Source: Ignavibacteriota bacterium (lineage in GTDB: Bacteria > Bacteroidota > Ignavibacteria > Tepidaquicellales > Tepidaquicellaceae). Taken from it: DNA of 64,000 nt. The notes beneath the pieces are model-generated. The model had not been told where the DNA came from, searched no databases, and was given only the letters and a program-made list of their open reading frames with translations. Where the stretch lies: the NCBI GenBank assembly GCA_016218085.1, contig JACREY010000003.1, positions 62,001-126,000 on the forward strand. The letters are read 5' to 3'. Both the position numbers and the translations under genes were made by a program. This document shows, piece after piece, positions 28,158 through 37,999 of this stretch; the first letter of the stretch is position 1; each line of letters starts with the position of its first letter.

Positions 28158-29828
28158 TTATTTCAGCAATATCATTTTCTTTGTTTCAGAGTATTCACCG
28201 GCTATTAATTTACAAAAATAAATTCCTGATGATAATTTATCCGCATCGAATGATACTTCATATTCACCAGGTTTCTGCCTTTCATTTACCAGGGTTTCAA
28301 TCTCTCTGCCCATTATATCATATACTTTTAGCGTAATAAATCTTGAATCTTTAATTTGAAATCTTATAATCGTGCTTGAATTAAACGGATTAGGATAATT
28401 TTGTTCCAAGTGAAAAGTATTTGGTAATTCATTTGATATTTGTCGGATACCTGTTGGTTGATTGTATTTGATGGCAGTATACCAAGGTCCACCTGCAACA
28501 TAAACATTCCTCAGATTATCAACAGCAATACCACGCGGCGATTCTCCATTTGCAGAATACGTTCTCATGCACCACAATTGCTCGCTGGTTGGAGAGTATT
28601 TTATCGTTGCATAATGTGGTCGAATTCCCTGGTAACTATTTACGGCTACGTAAACATAACCCAGATTATCCAATACAAGTGCCACACCCCAATCAGCTGC
28701 ATAATGATCATAACCATATATAGCTACCCATTTCTGAACTCCTGTTGAGTCATACTTTACTGTAGCACAATCTATTTCCTGGGTACTATTCATTGATTCA
28801 CCTGTAACATAGACATTTCCCAAATTGTCCACAGCAATTGAATTGGAGAAATTAGTGCTAAAGCTGCTGCTGTCACGTTTATAAAATGATGCCCATATCT
28901 GGTTGCCGGAAGAGTCATATTTTATGGTTACATAATTGCGTCTCGGTCCCCAATTTGGATACATTTCTCTGCCGGTTGCTCCGGTAACATAAACGTTTCC
29001 GGAATTGTCAACCTTTATATCTACAGCCGAATCACCTAAATTTGCAGGACCGTTATATCTTGTAACCCATTTCTGCGTACCAGAAGAATCAAATTTTATT
29101 GTTGCAATATCATTGAAAGTTGTGTCACCTGTGCTTACTCCAGTAACGTAAACATTTTCATTATTATCAAGCACGATACTTGATGGCTGGTTCACTGCAT
29201 CAACTTGTGTACCCGGTCCGTGATATTTAGCCACCCACTGCTGAACACCTGAAGAGTCATATTTTATTAATGTGTAGTTGTAACCATTCGTAAAACAAGT
29301 GCTTCCTGCTACGTAAATGTGGAAAGAATTACTCACAGCGATTGATACCTTGCCGGTTGGCCATATCTGATAATATTGGTCATAGAATATTGAAACCCAT
29401 TTTTGTACACCTGATGAGTCATATTTTATTGTTGTGATTTTTCCCGGATTACCGCTGATAGTTACAGGAGCTTTTCCGGTTACATACACGTTATCATTTT
29501 TATCTATAGCTATCGACCGGGCAGAGGCAATGCCCGTAGTATCGCCGGGCCAGTTGTAACGTGTTACCCAGTTCAGATTACCCCATTTATTAAATTTCAC
29601 TGTTGCATAATCATGGATATTAGCCGAGCGATAACTCGTTCCAGTCACATAAACATTTCCATAACTGTCAAGGCACATTGCCCAAACTCCGTCATTATTG
29701 TAAGGTCCAATATATCTTGCCTCCCATTCCTGCACAACCTGGCATACACAATTATTAATGTAAGATGAGCTATGTATAATTAAGAGCAGGTAAAAAATGA
29801 GTTTTAATTTTAATCCCTTATGATGCAT
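28158..29828 (-). CDS. SBBP beta-propeller repeat protein with type IX secretion signal
   Basis: A 556-residue secreted protein. A signal peptide (about 1-30) is followed by about eight repeats of roughly 50-60 residues, each with the pattern LDNxGNVYVTGxS ... YATVKYDSSGVQKW, i.e. SBBP repeats forming a beta-propeller. The last 80 residues are a type A sorting domain: QNYPNPFNSSTIIRFQI, LKVYDIMGREIETLV, and SGIYFCKLIAGEYSETKKM. It should cross the outer membrane by the type IX system and attach to the surface or be released. It converges on the phosphatase pair with ten bases between stops; an AT-only hairpin there (GAAATAAA/TTTATTTC) could be a weak shared terminator. Confidence 0.92.
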   Translation of the reverse strand: MHHKGLKLKLIFYLLLIIHSSSYINNCVCQVVQEWEARYIGPYNNDGVWAMCLDSYGNVYVTGTSYRSANIHDYATVKFNKWGNLNWVTRYNWPGDTTGIASARSIAIDKNDNVYVTGKAPVTISGNPGKITTIKYDSSGVQKWVSIFYDQYYQIWPTGKVSIAVSNSFHIYVAGSTCFTNGYNYTLIKYDSSGVQQWVAKYHGPGTQVDAVNQPSSIVLDNNENVYVTGVSTGDTTFNDIATIKFDSSGTQKWVTRYNGPANLGDSAVDIKVDNSGNVYVTGATGREMYPNWGPRRNYVTIKYDSSGNQIWASFYKRDSSSFSTNFSNSIAVDNLGNVYVTGESMNSTQEIDCATVKYDSTGVQKWVAIYGYDHYAADWGVALVLDNLGYVYVAVNSYQGIRPHYATIKYSPTSEQLWCMRTYSANGESPRGIAVDNLRNVYVAGGPWYTAIKYNQPTGIRQISNELPNTFHLEQNYPNPFNSSTIIRFQIKDSRFITLKVYDIMGREIETLVNERQKPGEYEVSFDADKLSSGIYFCKLIAGEYSETKKMILLK

Positions 29829-30245
29829 AACGGTTTGTAAGTAAACTGTTTTTATTTTGTGTTTACTGTTTAATGTCCAATAAGGCGTTTCCGTAATTAT
29901 AAAAACGAAATCTTTTATATCTATTTATTATAAAGTTATAATGTAAATAATAAATAAGCAAGACTCATTTTAAATCCTAATTAAGCAACAGAATTTCAAC
30001 ATGTTATTAAATTTATATAAGTTATCATAAATGCTTTTAATTGCAAGGGTTAAATAATCAAAACCGTATCTTAAAATACTTTTAGTTACCTTGAAAATTT
30101 AATTGTTATAATAATGATGATTTATAATCCCGTTACTTTCTTTATGTTGTTGATTATTAATAGTTTTAATATTCCTACTTTATTACTCTGTATTATATTT
30201 AAATAAATCTGTTTAAATTACAATCTAAACACAAAATAATCAATT
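29829..30245. other. 417-base intergenic region, no gene seen
   Basis: Very AT-rich divergent spacer between the SBBP gene and purB. I see no ORF, RNA or strong hairpin. It presumably contains both promoters, but no sequence stands out enough to assign. Confidence 0.5.
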
Positions 30246-31541
30246 ATGATACCCCGTTACTCGAGAAAAGAACTTGCACAAATTTGGTCGGACGAAAATA
30301 AATTCAAAATCTGGCTGGATATTGAAATTCTTGCCTGCGAAGCGCAGTGCAAGCTTGGTCTGATTCCCGAAAAAGCAATGAAAAACATTAAGAAAAAAGC
30401 AAAATTTAACGTTGCCAAAATCCTGAAAATCGAGGAGACAGTGAAGCACGATGTAATTGCATTCCTTACCAATGTTGGAAGTTATGTAGGGCTCGATTCA
30501 AGGTTTATTCATATGGGAATGACAAGTTCGGACGTGCTGGATACGGCATTATCCGTACAGATGAAACAAGCGGGGGAAATTATTTTAAGAGATTTATTAG
30601 ATTTGAAAAAAGTTTTATATAATAAAGCACTGCAGTACAAATACCTGGCAATGATAGGGAGAACGCACGGAATACACGCAGAACCGGTAACGCTCGGTCT
30701 GAAATTCGCTTTATGGTATGATGAAACCCAAAGGAATATCGAAAGACTTGTACTTGCAATTGATAATATTTCAGTTGGGCAGGTTTCCGGAGCAGTGGGT
30801 ACTTATGAGCACATCTCTCCTTACGTAGAAAAATATGTATGCAATAAACTCGGACTTAAAACAACAAACATATCCACGCAGATTTTACAACGCGACAGGC
30901 ACGCAGAATATATGAATACATTAGCCGTGATGGCATCCTGCATCGAAAAATATGCTACCGAAATAAGACATCTTCAGAAAACAGAAGTTCTGGAAGTTGA
31001 AGAATCATTTTCAAAAGGACAAAAAGGCTCTTCGGCAATGCCGCATAAGAAAAACCCCATTACTTCCGAACAGCTTTCAGGACTTGCGAGGGTTTTAAGA
31101 GGCAACGCTATGGCTTCTATGGAGAATATTGCACTCTGGCACGAAAGGGATATTTCGCACTCTTCAGTGGAGCGAATTGTTGTGCCGGATTCTACGATTC
31201 TGATGGATTATATACTGAATAAATTCACCGCACTTGCAGAGAATCTTGTAGTTTACGAAGACAATATAAAAAAGAATTTAAATCTCACGAACGGACTAAT
31301 ATATTCGCAGAAAGTTCTGCTTAAGCTTATTGATAAAAAGATGAAAAGAGAAGATGCATACAGAATCACGCAGAATATTGCTATGAAATGCTGGAAGGAA
31401 AAAATCAGTTTTCAGGAATTGGTAAAAAAAGACAGGGAAGCAATGAAATATCTCGACTTAAAAGATTTAAAGCACATCTTCAGCGGAGATGTGCTTAAGA
31501 AAAAAGTCGATTTCATTTTCAACAGAGTCGGGATAAAATAA
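30246..31541 (+). CDS. purB: Adenylosuccinate lyase
   Basis: Acts twice in purine synthesis, releasing fumarate from SAICAR and from adenylosuccinate. The 431-residue length is standard. The start is MIPRYSRKELAQIWSDENKF, the common PurB opening. HMGMTSSDVLDTAL near residue 90, GRTHGIHAEPVTLG near 138, and the superfamily signature GSSAMPHKKNP with flexible-loop serines 262-263 are all present, so the enzyme should be functional. Monocistronic; its stop lies two bases from that of convergent lexA. Confidence 0.97.
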   Translation: MIPRYSRKELAQIWSDENKFKIWLDIEILACEAQCKLGLIPEKAMKNIKKKAKFNVAKILKIEETVKHDVIAFLTNVGSYVGLDSRFIHMGMTSSDVLDTALSVQMKQAGEIILRDLLDLKKVLYNKALQYKYLAMIGRTHGIHAEPVTLGLKFALWYDETQRNIERLVLAIDNISVGQVSGAVGTYEHISPYVEKYVCNKLGLKTTNISTQILQRDRHAEYMNTLAVMASCIEKYATEIRHLQKTEVLEVEESFSKGQKGSSAMPHKKNPITSEQLSGLARVLRGNAMASMENIALWHERDISHSSVERIVVPDSTILMDYILNKFTALAENLVVYEDNIKKNLNLTNGLIYSQKVLLKLIDKKMKREDAYRITQNIAMKCWKEKISFQELVKKDREAMKYLDLKDLKHIFSGDVLKKKVDFIFNRVGIK

Positions 31542-31542
31542 C

Positions 31543-32166
31543 CTACACTCCCTGATACTGCCTGCGAAGTTCGATAACCTTGCCGATAATCTGGAACGGG
31601 CGGTTTATGATTGATTTATATCTCGAATTTGCAGCTTCCAGATAGGCTTTGATTCTAGTATTCCTCAAAGTCTTACAGGTTGCTTCATCATCGAGCAGGG
31701 CAATCACTATTTCACCGTCATTTGCACTGTCCTGTTTACGGACAATAACAACATCACCGTCGTAAATTCCCGCATCCTGCATGCTGTTCCCTTTAACTTT
31801 AAGCGCGAAATGGAGTTTATGACCTTTGCGGCTTTTCTCCATAGTGATGTAACCCTGGATGTTATTATCGGCAAATATCGGCTCGCCTGCGGCTACATTA
31901 CCGTAAAGCGGAATGTAATTGTAATCCGGCTTATCCTTCATTTCGGCTCCGTCTGTGCCGCGAATCAGGACGAATCCCCTTGCAGTATCGGGTTTTCTGT
32001 CGAGGTATCCTTTTTTCTGCAAAGCGGAAATGTGGTCCTGAACCGTTCCAACTGTTATATCGAACTTATACGCGATTTCCTTGAAAGTCGGCGGATAAGA
32101 ATTATCGTAAGTATATTTTTCAATATACTCCAATATCTTCTTTTGTTTTTTTGTTAGATTTTCCAT
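31543..32166 (-). CDS. lexA: LexA repressor
   Basis: SOS-response repressor that self-cleaves when RecA filaments form. The ATG at 32166 gives 207 residues, the usual length. N-terminal winged helix-turn-helix: PTFKEIAYKFDITVGTVQDH (26-45). C-terminal S24 protease: cleavage site Ala93-Gly94 in VAAGEP, nucleophile Ser128 in KGNSMQD, general base Lys165 in DEATCKTL. A longer open frame reaches 32244, but it would overlap the upstream gene, adds unrelated residues, and is not needed by the family. I could not recognise a LexA operator in the 49-base upstream gap. No SOS partner such as imuB or dnaE2 is in the window. Confidence 0.95.
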   Translation of the reverse strand: MENLTKKQKKILEYIEKYTYDNSYPPTFKEIAYKFDITVGTVQDHISALQKKGYLDRKPDTARGFVLIRGTDGAEMKDKPDYNYIPLYGNVAAGEPIFADNNIQGYITMEKSRKGHKLHFALKVKGNSMQDAGIYDGDVVIVRKQDSANDGEIVIALLDDEATCKTLRNTRIKAYLEAANSRYKSIINRPFQIIGKVIELRRQYQGV

Positions 32167-32215
32167 AATTAAATATGGGATAATTTTATATGATATGCAA
32201 GAGAAAAATTCAGAA

Positions 32216-33133
32216 TCATACTCCCCAGTAAAATCCCGTGGCAATCAGTTCAAAAACCCCGTTATTATTCTGGTAGAGATCGTATCCGATTCCCTCGTAA
32301 TACCCGCTTTCACTGACAAGCTCATATTGCCCGTCGCCGTTGTAATCCACCGTTCCAAGCAGCATATAATAATTAAATTCGGTTTTGAATTCAACTACCG
32401 TTTTAGCTATTTTTCCGATTTCGCTTACAATAAAAATTCCGCTTGCATATTTATCGAATGCAACTCTTTTTCTGTAAGACACGGCATATTCTTTTTTATC
32501 CGAATTCAGAAAATTTGCTTCAAAAACTTTTATCTCAGCCTGGTCATCTACGGTTTCATAAATATCCTCCCCATATTCAATCTTTTCTTCATATTCCTTC
32601 AGAAATGCGGTTACTTTGGCAACTACTTCCTTATCGCTTACGGTTTTATAATTTATTTTACTTATGTTTTTATGCTTAGAACAAATCATTATATTGTTAT
32701 TGTAATCAACAGTATCTTCCGTCAGGTTCGCACGGTTATCGAGTACCGGATTTAACTCATAGCCAATAGGTACATTATCATACAGCTGGTACCCTTTTAT
32801 TTCACTTTTGAATACCTTGTTATGAGTTGAAACGTAAAAAACATCACCCATTTTCATTCCCGTAAGTCCGTCGAAAGTGCTTATGTATTTATTAAAATAA
32901 TATTTCTCATCCTGCTTATCCTTGCCTATATATTTATTTACCAGAGTTTCGATTTTTTTATATCTTTCTTCAAAATTATAATTGGGATTATCCGATGAAG
33001 GATTTTCATCCATTAGAATTTTATCCTTATCCATCCTGCAAAAGAATACATCGCTTTTAACTTTATCCTGTGAATAAGAAAGCGATGATGCAATAATAAA
33101 AGCAATCAAAAAGATTACTGATGTTTTTTTCAT
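32216..33133 (-). CDS. Secreted protein of unknown function
   Basis: A 305-residue protein with a signal peptide (1-21, ending SLSYSQ). The mature part has no motif I recognise. It is acidic and Tyr-rich, and near the C-terminus shows LGTVDYNGDGQYELVSESGYYEG, which resembles FG-GAP-like or calcium-binding Asp-rich repeat units found in surface proteins. The start is two bases from the stop of the PD40-OmpA gene upstream on the same strand, so they are co-transcribed, suggesting an envelope role. Confidence 0.72.
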   Translation of the reverse strand: MKKTSVIFLIAFIIASSLSYSQDKVKSDVFFCRMDKDKILMDENPSSDNPNYNFEERYKKIETLVNKYIGKDKQDEKYYFNKYISTFDGLTGMKMGDVFYVSTHNKVFKSEIKGYQLYDNVPIGYELNPVLDNRANLTEDTVDYNNNIMICSKHKNISKINYKTVSDKEVVAKVTAFLKEYEEKIEYGEDIYETVDDQAEIKVFEANFLNSDKKEYAVSYRKRVAFDKYASGIFIVSEIGKIAKTVVEFKTEFNYYMLLGTVDYNGDGQYELVSESGYYEGIGYDLYQNNNGVFELIATGFYWGV

Positions 33134-33135
33134 TT

Positions 33136-34668
33136 TTATTTTTTAATTATTTTAAATTCCACTCTTCTGTTTTTCTGTCTCCCCTGCTCCGTTTCATTCG
33201 AACCGAGCGGTTTTGATTCCCCGAAACCGAATACCAATACTCTGTTTTTTGAGATTCCTTTTTCAAAAAGATATTCAGCAACAGCACCGGCTCTTTTTTC
33301 GGACAGAGTTTGATTATACTCCGTCTTTCCTATATTATCCGTATGTCCCGACAGTTCAATTTCAATATTGGGATAATCGTTCAGCAATTTCAGAATCCTG
33401 TTAAGTTCAGGATAAGATTCCTGCTTTAGTTCGGATTTATCGAAATCAAAGAAAATATTATTCAGTCTTACTACTTCGCCGATTTCAATCGGCGCAAGGT
33501 ATAAATCCTTTTTAATTTCTTTATACGCTGAAATGCCTGTGAGGTCCATATTTTCCGAAACAGAATAAAACCCGTCAGCTTTTGCAGAGAATCCGTAATT
33601 CTTTCCGTAAGGAAGAATGATTTTATAGCTTCCGTCATTCGGATCGGAATTTGCTGTACCCGATTCCTCACCTCCCGGTAGAATTTCATACCTGATACCG
33701 GACACCACCGGCTCTCCTGTTTTTGAGTTATAAACATTCCCATAAACAAGTACGACCGGATTCGGTTTTACTTTTTCCGGGAGCTTAATCCTGAAAATGT
33801 CGAGGTCTCCGAAAGAATTGTCTTTCGATGCAAAATAAGCATATTCACCTTTGGCATCTATATAATACTCCTGTTCGTCTTTTTTTGTGTTTATTTCTGG
33901 TCCGAGGTTTACGGGCACTGACCAGTTCTTCCAGGTATCATCGAGGCGCTTGGACATAAAAACATCAAAACCACCGTAACCGCCATGTCCCTTGCTTTCA
34001 AAATAAAGACTCAAATTATCCGAGGCAAGAAAAGCATCCTCTTCCATTTCGGAAGTATTAATCGTGCTGCCCAGGTTCATCGGTTCTGTCCAGACATTAT
34101 TGCTTTGCAAAAAACTGATGTATATATCACACTCTCCATATGAATCCTTTCTCTGAATTCCGGTAAAAAGTTTCTTACCGTCGTTTGAGAGATACCCGGA
34201 CCAGTGCTCATTGTCATTATAAAAATTCTTTATAACAATTGTCTGCGGAAAGCCCCAGCCGTCTGCGGTTCTGCGTGAAATGGAGAAACCGTCGAACACA
34301 ATTCTTCCCCCTTTTCTGTATGAGCCGAGAAGAAGCAGGGTATTGCCGTCGGGGGTTACAGAGCAAACTGAACCGCCGTCGAGAGAATTCAGCGGAGCGC
34401 CCAAATGAATTGCATTTGCCCAGATACCATCGCTCTGTAAATATGAATACCAGATATCTCCTGAAATGCCGAAGTTTACAGGGTCGTCTTCTCTAAGAAA
34501 ATAAATTGTTTTTCCGTCGGGTGAAATTACAGGCCAGTGCTCGGAGTATTGTGTATTAACACCTCTGCCAAGGTTTTCCTTTTTTATGCTCTGAGAAAAT
34601 GAATCAGCGGAAATGCACAAGAGCACCAAAAAAACCAATAGTTTAATATTTACATCTCTGTGATTCAC
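33136..34668 (-). CDS. PD40-repeat OmpA-family outer-membrane/peptidoglycan-binding protein
   Basis: A 510-residue protein: signal peptide (about 8-25), a beta-propeller of PD40/WD40-like repeats (about 40-300; e.g. HWPVISPDGKTIYFL, DAFLASDNLSLYFESKGHGG), a carboxypeptidase-regulatory-like beta-sandwich (about 305-385; VLVYGNVYNSKTGEPV), and a C-terminal OmpA domain (about 400-510) with FFDFDKSELKQES, LSGHTDNIGKTEYNQTLSEK and RQKNRRVEF, which bind peptidoglycan. This combination is very common in Bacteroidota and relatives, in some cases linked to gliding or type IX secretion. Likely tethers an outer-membrane assembly to the wall. It leads the operon with the 32216-33133 gene. Confidence 0.92.
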   Translation of the reverse strand: MNHRDVNIKLLVFLVLLCISADSFSQSIKKENLGRGVNTQYSEHWPVISPDGKTIYFLREDDPVNFGISGDIWYSYLQSDGIWANAIHLGAPLNSLDGGSVCSVTPDGNTLLLLGSYRKGGRIVFDGFSISRRTADGWGFPQTIVIKNFYNDNEHWSGYLSNDGKKLFTGIQRKDSYGECDIYISFLQSNNVWTEPMNLGSTINTSEMEEDAFLASDNLSLYFESKGHGGYGGFDVFMSKRLDDTWKNWSVPVNLGPEINTKKDEQEYYIDAKGEYAYFASKDNSFGDLDIFRIKLPEKVKPNPVVLVYGNVYNSKTGEPVVSGIRYEILPGGEESGTANSDPNDGSYKIILPYGKNYGFSAKADGFYSVSENMDLTGISAYKEIKKDLYLAPIEIGEVVRLNNIFFDFDKSELKQESYPELNRILKLLNDYPNIEIELSGHTDNIGKTEYNQTLSEKRAGAVAEYLFEKGISKNRVLVFGFGESKPLGSNETEQGRQKNRRVEFKIIKK

Positions 34669-34732
34669 TAATAAATCAAATTTTCAGGATACAACCGGAT
34701 AATTCAGAAAAGACTATTAAAACAAAAGAATA

Positions 34733-35206
34733 TTATTTTGTTTTTTCATAGAAATCATAACCGTTGTCTTTTGTGTGTTTTTTTATGATACCTTTTGCGC
34801 TGTACACAATATCCTTTTTCTTATACTTCATCACCACGAACTTTCCTGTCAGTTCGTCGGAGCTGTATGTATTTCCGAAAACGGATGGATTTGTATGAGT
34901 AGTTGTCTTCACTGCCTCTTTTTCCGGTATCTGTAAAGTCTGACTCGCATTAATATATTTTCCGTCAGAACTTATCCTTAGCTCGAGCTGGATAAGGTAC
35001 GCATCTCCGTCCGAATTTTCCTTTGCGTCATATCCGGGATATATCATCAGATATTCACCGGAATATTTAGAAAAATCCTTCTGCTCATCATCGACGTAAT
35101 CCACCATCTGCACATATTTCTGTGCTGAGGGAAGATAAATCTTCTGAGCAAAGAGGTTCACTGCGAGAAGCGATAAAAAGATTAAGAAAAATATCCTTGT
35201 CTTCAT
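34733..35206 (-). CDS. Small secreted protein of unknown function
   Basis: A 157-residue protein with a clear signal peptide (1-20, ending VNLFAQ) and a soluble mature part: QKYVQMVDYVDDEQKDFSKY, SGEYLMIYPG, then strands ending in YSAKGIIKKHTK. No known domain recognised; a single small beta-rich fold is likely. It follows the NamZ gene by 14 bases on the same strand and is probably co-transcribed. Confidence 0.7.
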   Translation of the reverse strand: MKTRIFFLIFLSLLAVNLFAQKIYLPSAQKYVQMVDYVDDEQKDFSKYSGEYLMIYPGYDAKENSDGDAYLIQLELRISSDGKYINASQTLQIPEKEAVKTTTHTNPSVFGNTYSSDELTGKFVVMKYKKKDIVYSAKGIIKKHTKDNGYDFYEKTK

Positions 35207-35220
35207 AATAGAAAAATTTT

Positions 35221-36447
35221 TTAATTATATAAAAGATATTTTGCCCTTTGAATTCCGAAAGTTTCAATTTCACTGTTATATGAATCAACAATATCCTTGA
35301 AAGATTTTGATTCATTCAGCATAGTCCTTAGCTTGCCGGTACCGGCCAGCTTATCGATATAGTTATTTTCTATCCACTTGAATTCCTTTGTCGAGGCTTT
35401 AAGCGCATAGAGAATGGCTATCGATACCTCAACTGGCCTGTATTTGCTGTAATCCGTAATTTCGATGCTAATTCCGCTGCATTCCTGGTTCATGAATTTC
35501 GGCTCATATGAAGATATTTTCTTGTACGGAGTAAACTTTACAGTATTAAAACTGACACCTTCGAGATGAAAAGAATTAAGAACGAATTTCAGTTCTTCGG
35601 CATTGCAAAACGGAGCACCGAACTGCTTGAACGGGGTATCGGTTCCCCTTCCTTCGGAAATATTTGTTCCTTCCATAAAACAAAGGGAAGGATATAGCCT
35701 TGAACACTCAAGATTGACTATATTCGGGGATGGATTGACCCATGGCAGATTCAAATCTTCATATTTTAAACTGCGGGTATAATTCTTCATTTTAATTACT
35801 TCGAAATCAAAATCCCTGTTATTAATTGTACTCCTCAGGTAAGTGCCGAGTTCCCCTATCGTCATTCCGTACATAATAGGGGTCGGAATCATGCCAACAA
35901 ATGAAGAGAAATGCTTATTAAGCATGAATCCGTCAAAGTAATTTGGATTTGAAATTGAAGGTCTGTCGCATATAATGAATTTCTTTCCGTTCCTCGACGC
36001 ATCCTGCATTGTAAGGTATAGAGTTGAGGTATAAGTGTAATATCTGACACCAAGCTCTTGAATATCAAAAATCAGAACATCGACATCTTCAAGGTCTGCA
36101 TCGATTATATTCTTGTTTTTCCCGTATAGTGATATTACAGGAATATCAATACCTGTGTTTTTATAGTTGTCATCAGATTCAAATCCGTGCTCGGGAGTAA
36201 AAATCTTTACGACGTTAACACCTTTATTAATCAGTGCCTCAAAAAAAAGTTTTCCACCCGAAAGCACTCCGGTCTTGTTCGTAATTACTGCTGCATTTTT
36301 ATTTTTAAGAAGTTCAAGTTTTTCATTTAGCAGGACTTCATTCCCAAGCATAAAAGACCCAGTACTTAAGAGTTTATCAGATTTCCTGTTTGTAAATCCG
36401 TAAATTGTTAATAGTCCTGCAATCAGAATTAATAGAATTTTTTTCAA
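35221..36447 (-). CDS. namZ: DUF1343/NamZ family, predicted exo-beta-N-acetylmuramidase
   Basis: NamZ-family enzymes remove terminal MurNAc from peptidoglycan fragments. This 408-residue protein has an N-terminal signal or anchor (about 3-18) and the family motifs: KNAAVITNKTGVL near residue 52, FTPEHGFES near 85, FDIQELGVRYYTYTSTLY near 127, CDRPSISNPNYFDG near 160, and FMEGTNISEGRGTDTPF near 255. Length is normal for the family. Predicted to work in the periplasm in wall recycling or scavenging. Its neighbours are a flippase and a small secreted protein, both on the same strand. Confidence 0.88.
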   Translation of the reverse strand: MKKILLILIAGLLTIYGFTNRKSDKLLSTGSFMLGNEVLLNEKLELLKNKNAAVITNKTGVLSGGKLFFEALINKGVNVVKIFTPEHGFESDDNYKNTGIDIPVISLYGKNKNIIDADLEDVDVLIFDIQELGVRYYTYTSTLYLTMQDASRNGKKFIICDRPSISNPNYFDGFMLNKHFSSFVGMIPTPIMYGMTIGELGTYLRSTINNRDFDFEVIKMKNYTRSLKYEDLNLPWVNPSPNIVNLECSRLYPSLCFMEGTNISEGRGTDTPFKQFGAPFCNAEELKFVLNSFHLEGVSFNTVKFTPYKKISSYEPKFMNQECSGISIEITDYSKYRPVEVSIAILYALKASTKEFKWIENNYIDKLAGTGKLRTMLNESKSFKDIVDSYNSEIETFGIQRAKYLLYN

Positions 36448-36456
36448 TTGTATGAG

Positions 36457-37902
36457 TTATTTGAATTTAATAACAGCCTTGACAGATTTAATATCAATTA
36501 CCCTGAAAATAAATATAGATACAGTAAAGCAAACCAGAATCATCAACTTAATATACCAGAAAGCATAAACACCAAGCATAATATAGGCACCGTAAAAAAC
36601 CGCCAGTAAAATAAAAATAGATATAATTTTACTTATTTCATATTTAATAAAATAATACTTTTGCGACACCAAATAAATGCCTATTACCATGGCAATATAG
36701 CTGAAAAGGGTGGTAAGGGCACAGCCCATCATTCCCATTTTCGGAATAAGAATAAAATTCAATAATACATTTATTGCAGCTGCAATCCCGGTTATGAAAG
36801 GAAGGTATTTTGTCTTTTTTTCAATATAAATTCCCGCCATCAGATTTATATATATCCCGTAAAAAAAGTAACTGAGCAAGATAATCGGAACTATAAACAA
36901 ACCTCCCCAGTATGCTTTGCCTATAAGGTAACCTTTAAATGGAAGTTTATATTGCGCAATATTATCAATAAACAAGGATAATGTTAGAAAAATAAAAGAG
37001 GCAACAATAATAAATAGAGTCATAACTTTTGAAAAAATCTCTTTTGCATTAGTTTCCTTGGCATTTTGAAGGAAAAAAGGTCTCCATGCAAATTCAAACA
37101 TTGATACAAACAACATCATAAGAATTCCGAGTTTATAATTGGCCTGAAATATTCCTACTGTTGATTCATTTGTGAGTGCTGTTAATATTGGCCTGTTAAT
37201 CACCTGGATAATATTTGAACTTATTCCGGCAGGAATATAAGGCAATGAAAATCTTAGCAATTCTTTAAATAATTGCTTATTAAATGTAAATGTAATGTTT
37301 TTGAATATTATAGGTATTAGCAACAGAAATGTGAATATTGAAGATATCAGGTTACTGTAAAAAACCGATTCTATCCCGAAACGAAATATCATTAAAAATA
37401 TAAGATTGCAGATGACATTTACAGCAATATTGGAAATTTTAATTACAGCAAAAAGTTTAGGTTTTCGCTGAAGCCTTAAATTTGCAAAAGGGACAACAAC
37501 TATGGCATCAAAAAATAAAATTATTGCCGTATATTTTATAAGCACATTTCTGCTAGCATCAATCTGGAACAGGTAAGCAAAATCAGAAGAGAACAGAAAA
37601 AGAATCGAGGATAAGACCAGGCTGTTAAATAATATTCCAAAAAAAGGATGTGAAAAATTTTCTTTTTTCGAGCCTGCTTCCAGTGTTGAGGCAAATTTAA
37701 AGAAACCTGATTCAAGACCGATTGTAAAAAAAACATTGAGTATAGCAATATAAGCGTATATATTCGCAATTATTCCAAATTCACCGGGCAAAAAAATATT
37801 AGTATAAATCGGAACAAGCAGAAAATTAAGGAACCTGCCGATTATGGTGCTGGTTCCGTAAATCATCGTATCTTTTGAAAGTGATTTTAGCTTATCGAGC
37901 AT
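36457..37902 (-). CDS. Polysaccharide/lipid-linked oligosaccharide flippase (MOP superfamily)
   Basis: A 481-residue integral membrane protein with about 12-14 hydrophobic helices. The opening LSKDTMIYGTSTIIGRFLNFLLVPIY is the classic start of Wzx/RfbX-like polysaccharide flippases, and an FSLPYIPAGISSNIIQ segment lies at about 225. Moves lipid-linked oligosaccharide units across the inner membrane. No glycosyltransferase or polymerase gene is adjacent, so the substrate is unknown. It lies ten bases from NamZ and is probably co-transcribed with it. Confidence 0.88.
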   Translation of the reverse strand: MLDKLKSLSKDTMIYGTSTIIGRFLNFLLVPIYTNIFLPGEFGIIANIYAYIAILNVFFTIGLESGFFKFASTLEAGSKKENFSHPFFGILFNSLVLSSILFLFSSDFAYLFQIDASRNVLIKYTAIILFFDAIVVVPFANLRLQRKPKLFAVIKISNIAVNVICNLIFLMIFRFGIESVFYSNLISSIFTFLLLIPIIFKNITFTFNKQLFKELLRFSLPYIPAGISSNIIQVINRPILTALTNESTVGIFQANYKLGILMMLFVSMFEFAWRPFFLQNAKETNAKEIFSKVMTLFIIVASFIFLTLSLFIDNIAQYKLPFKGYLIGKAYWGGLFIVPIILLSYFFYGIYINLMAGIYIEKKTKYLPFITGIAAAINVLLNFILIPKMGMMGCALTTLFSYIAMVIGIYLVSQKYYFIKYEISKIISIFILLAVFYGAYIMLGVYAFWYIKLMILVCFTVSIFIFRVIDIKSVKAVIKFK

Positions 37903-37936
37903 TATATAAACCTGTAAAATAACATTTATTAATAAA

Positions 37937-37969
37937 AAAGGTTACTCTGAAAAATACAGAATAACCTTT
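37937..37969 (-). terminator. Terminator after the small secreted protein gene
   Basis: AAAGGTTA and TAACCTTT with inner TCTG/CAGA form an imperfect 13-bp stem with one mismatch, 31 bases past the 38000-38413 stop. On the minus strand the stem runs straight into six or more T. It separates this gene from the flippase gene. Confidence 0.8.
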
Positions 37970-37999
37970 GATATTAAAATATAAATTTATTAACCTAAA

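Noticed and set aside
29829-30245. tRNA or small RNA in the long spacer before purB
   Set aside because: No T-loop-like sequence, no stable hairpin and no terminator were seen.
32167-32244. Longer LexA reading frame starting at 32244
   Set aside because: It overlaps the upstream secreted-protein gene and adds 26 residues unrelated to LexA; the ATG at 32166 gives exactly the usual family length.
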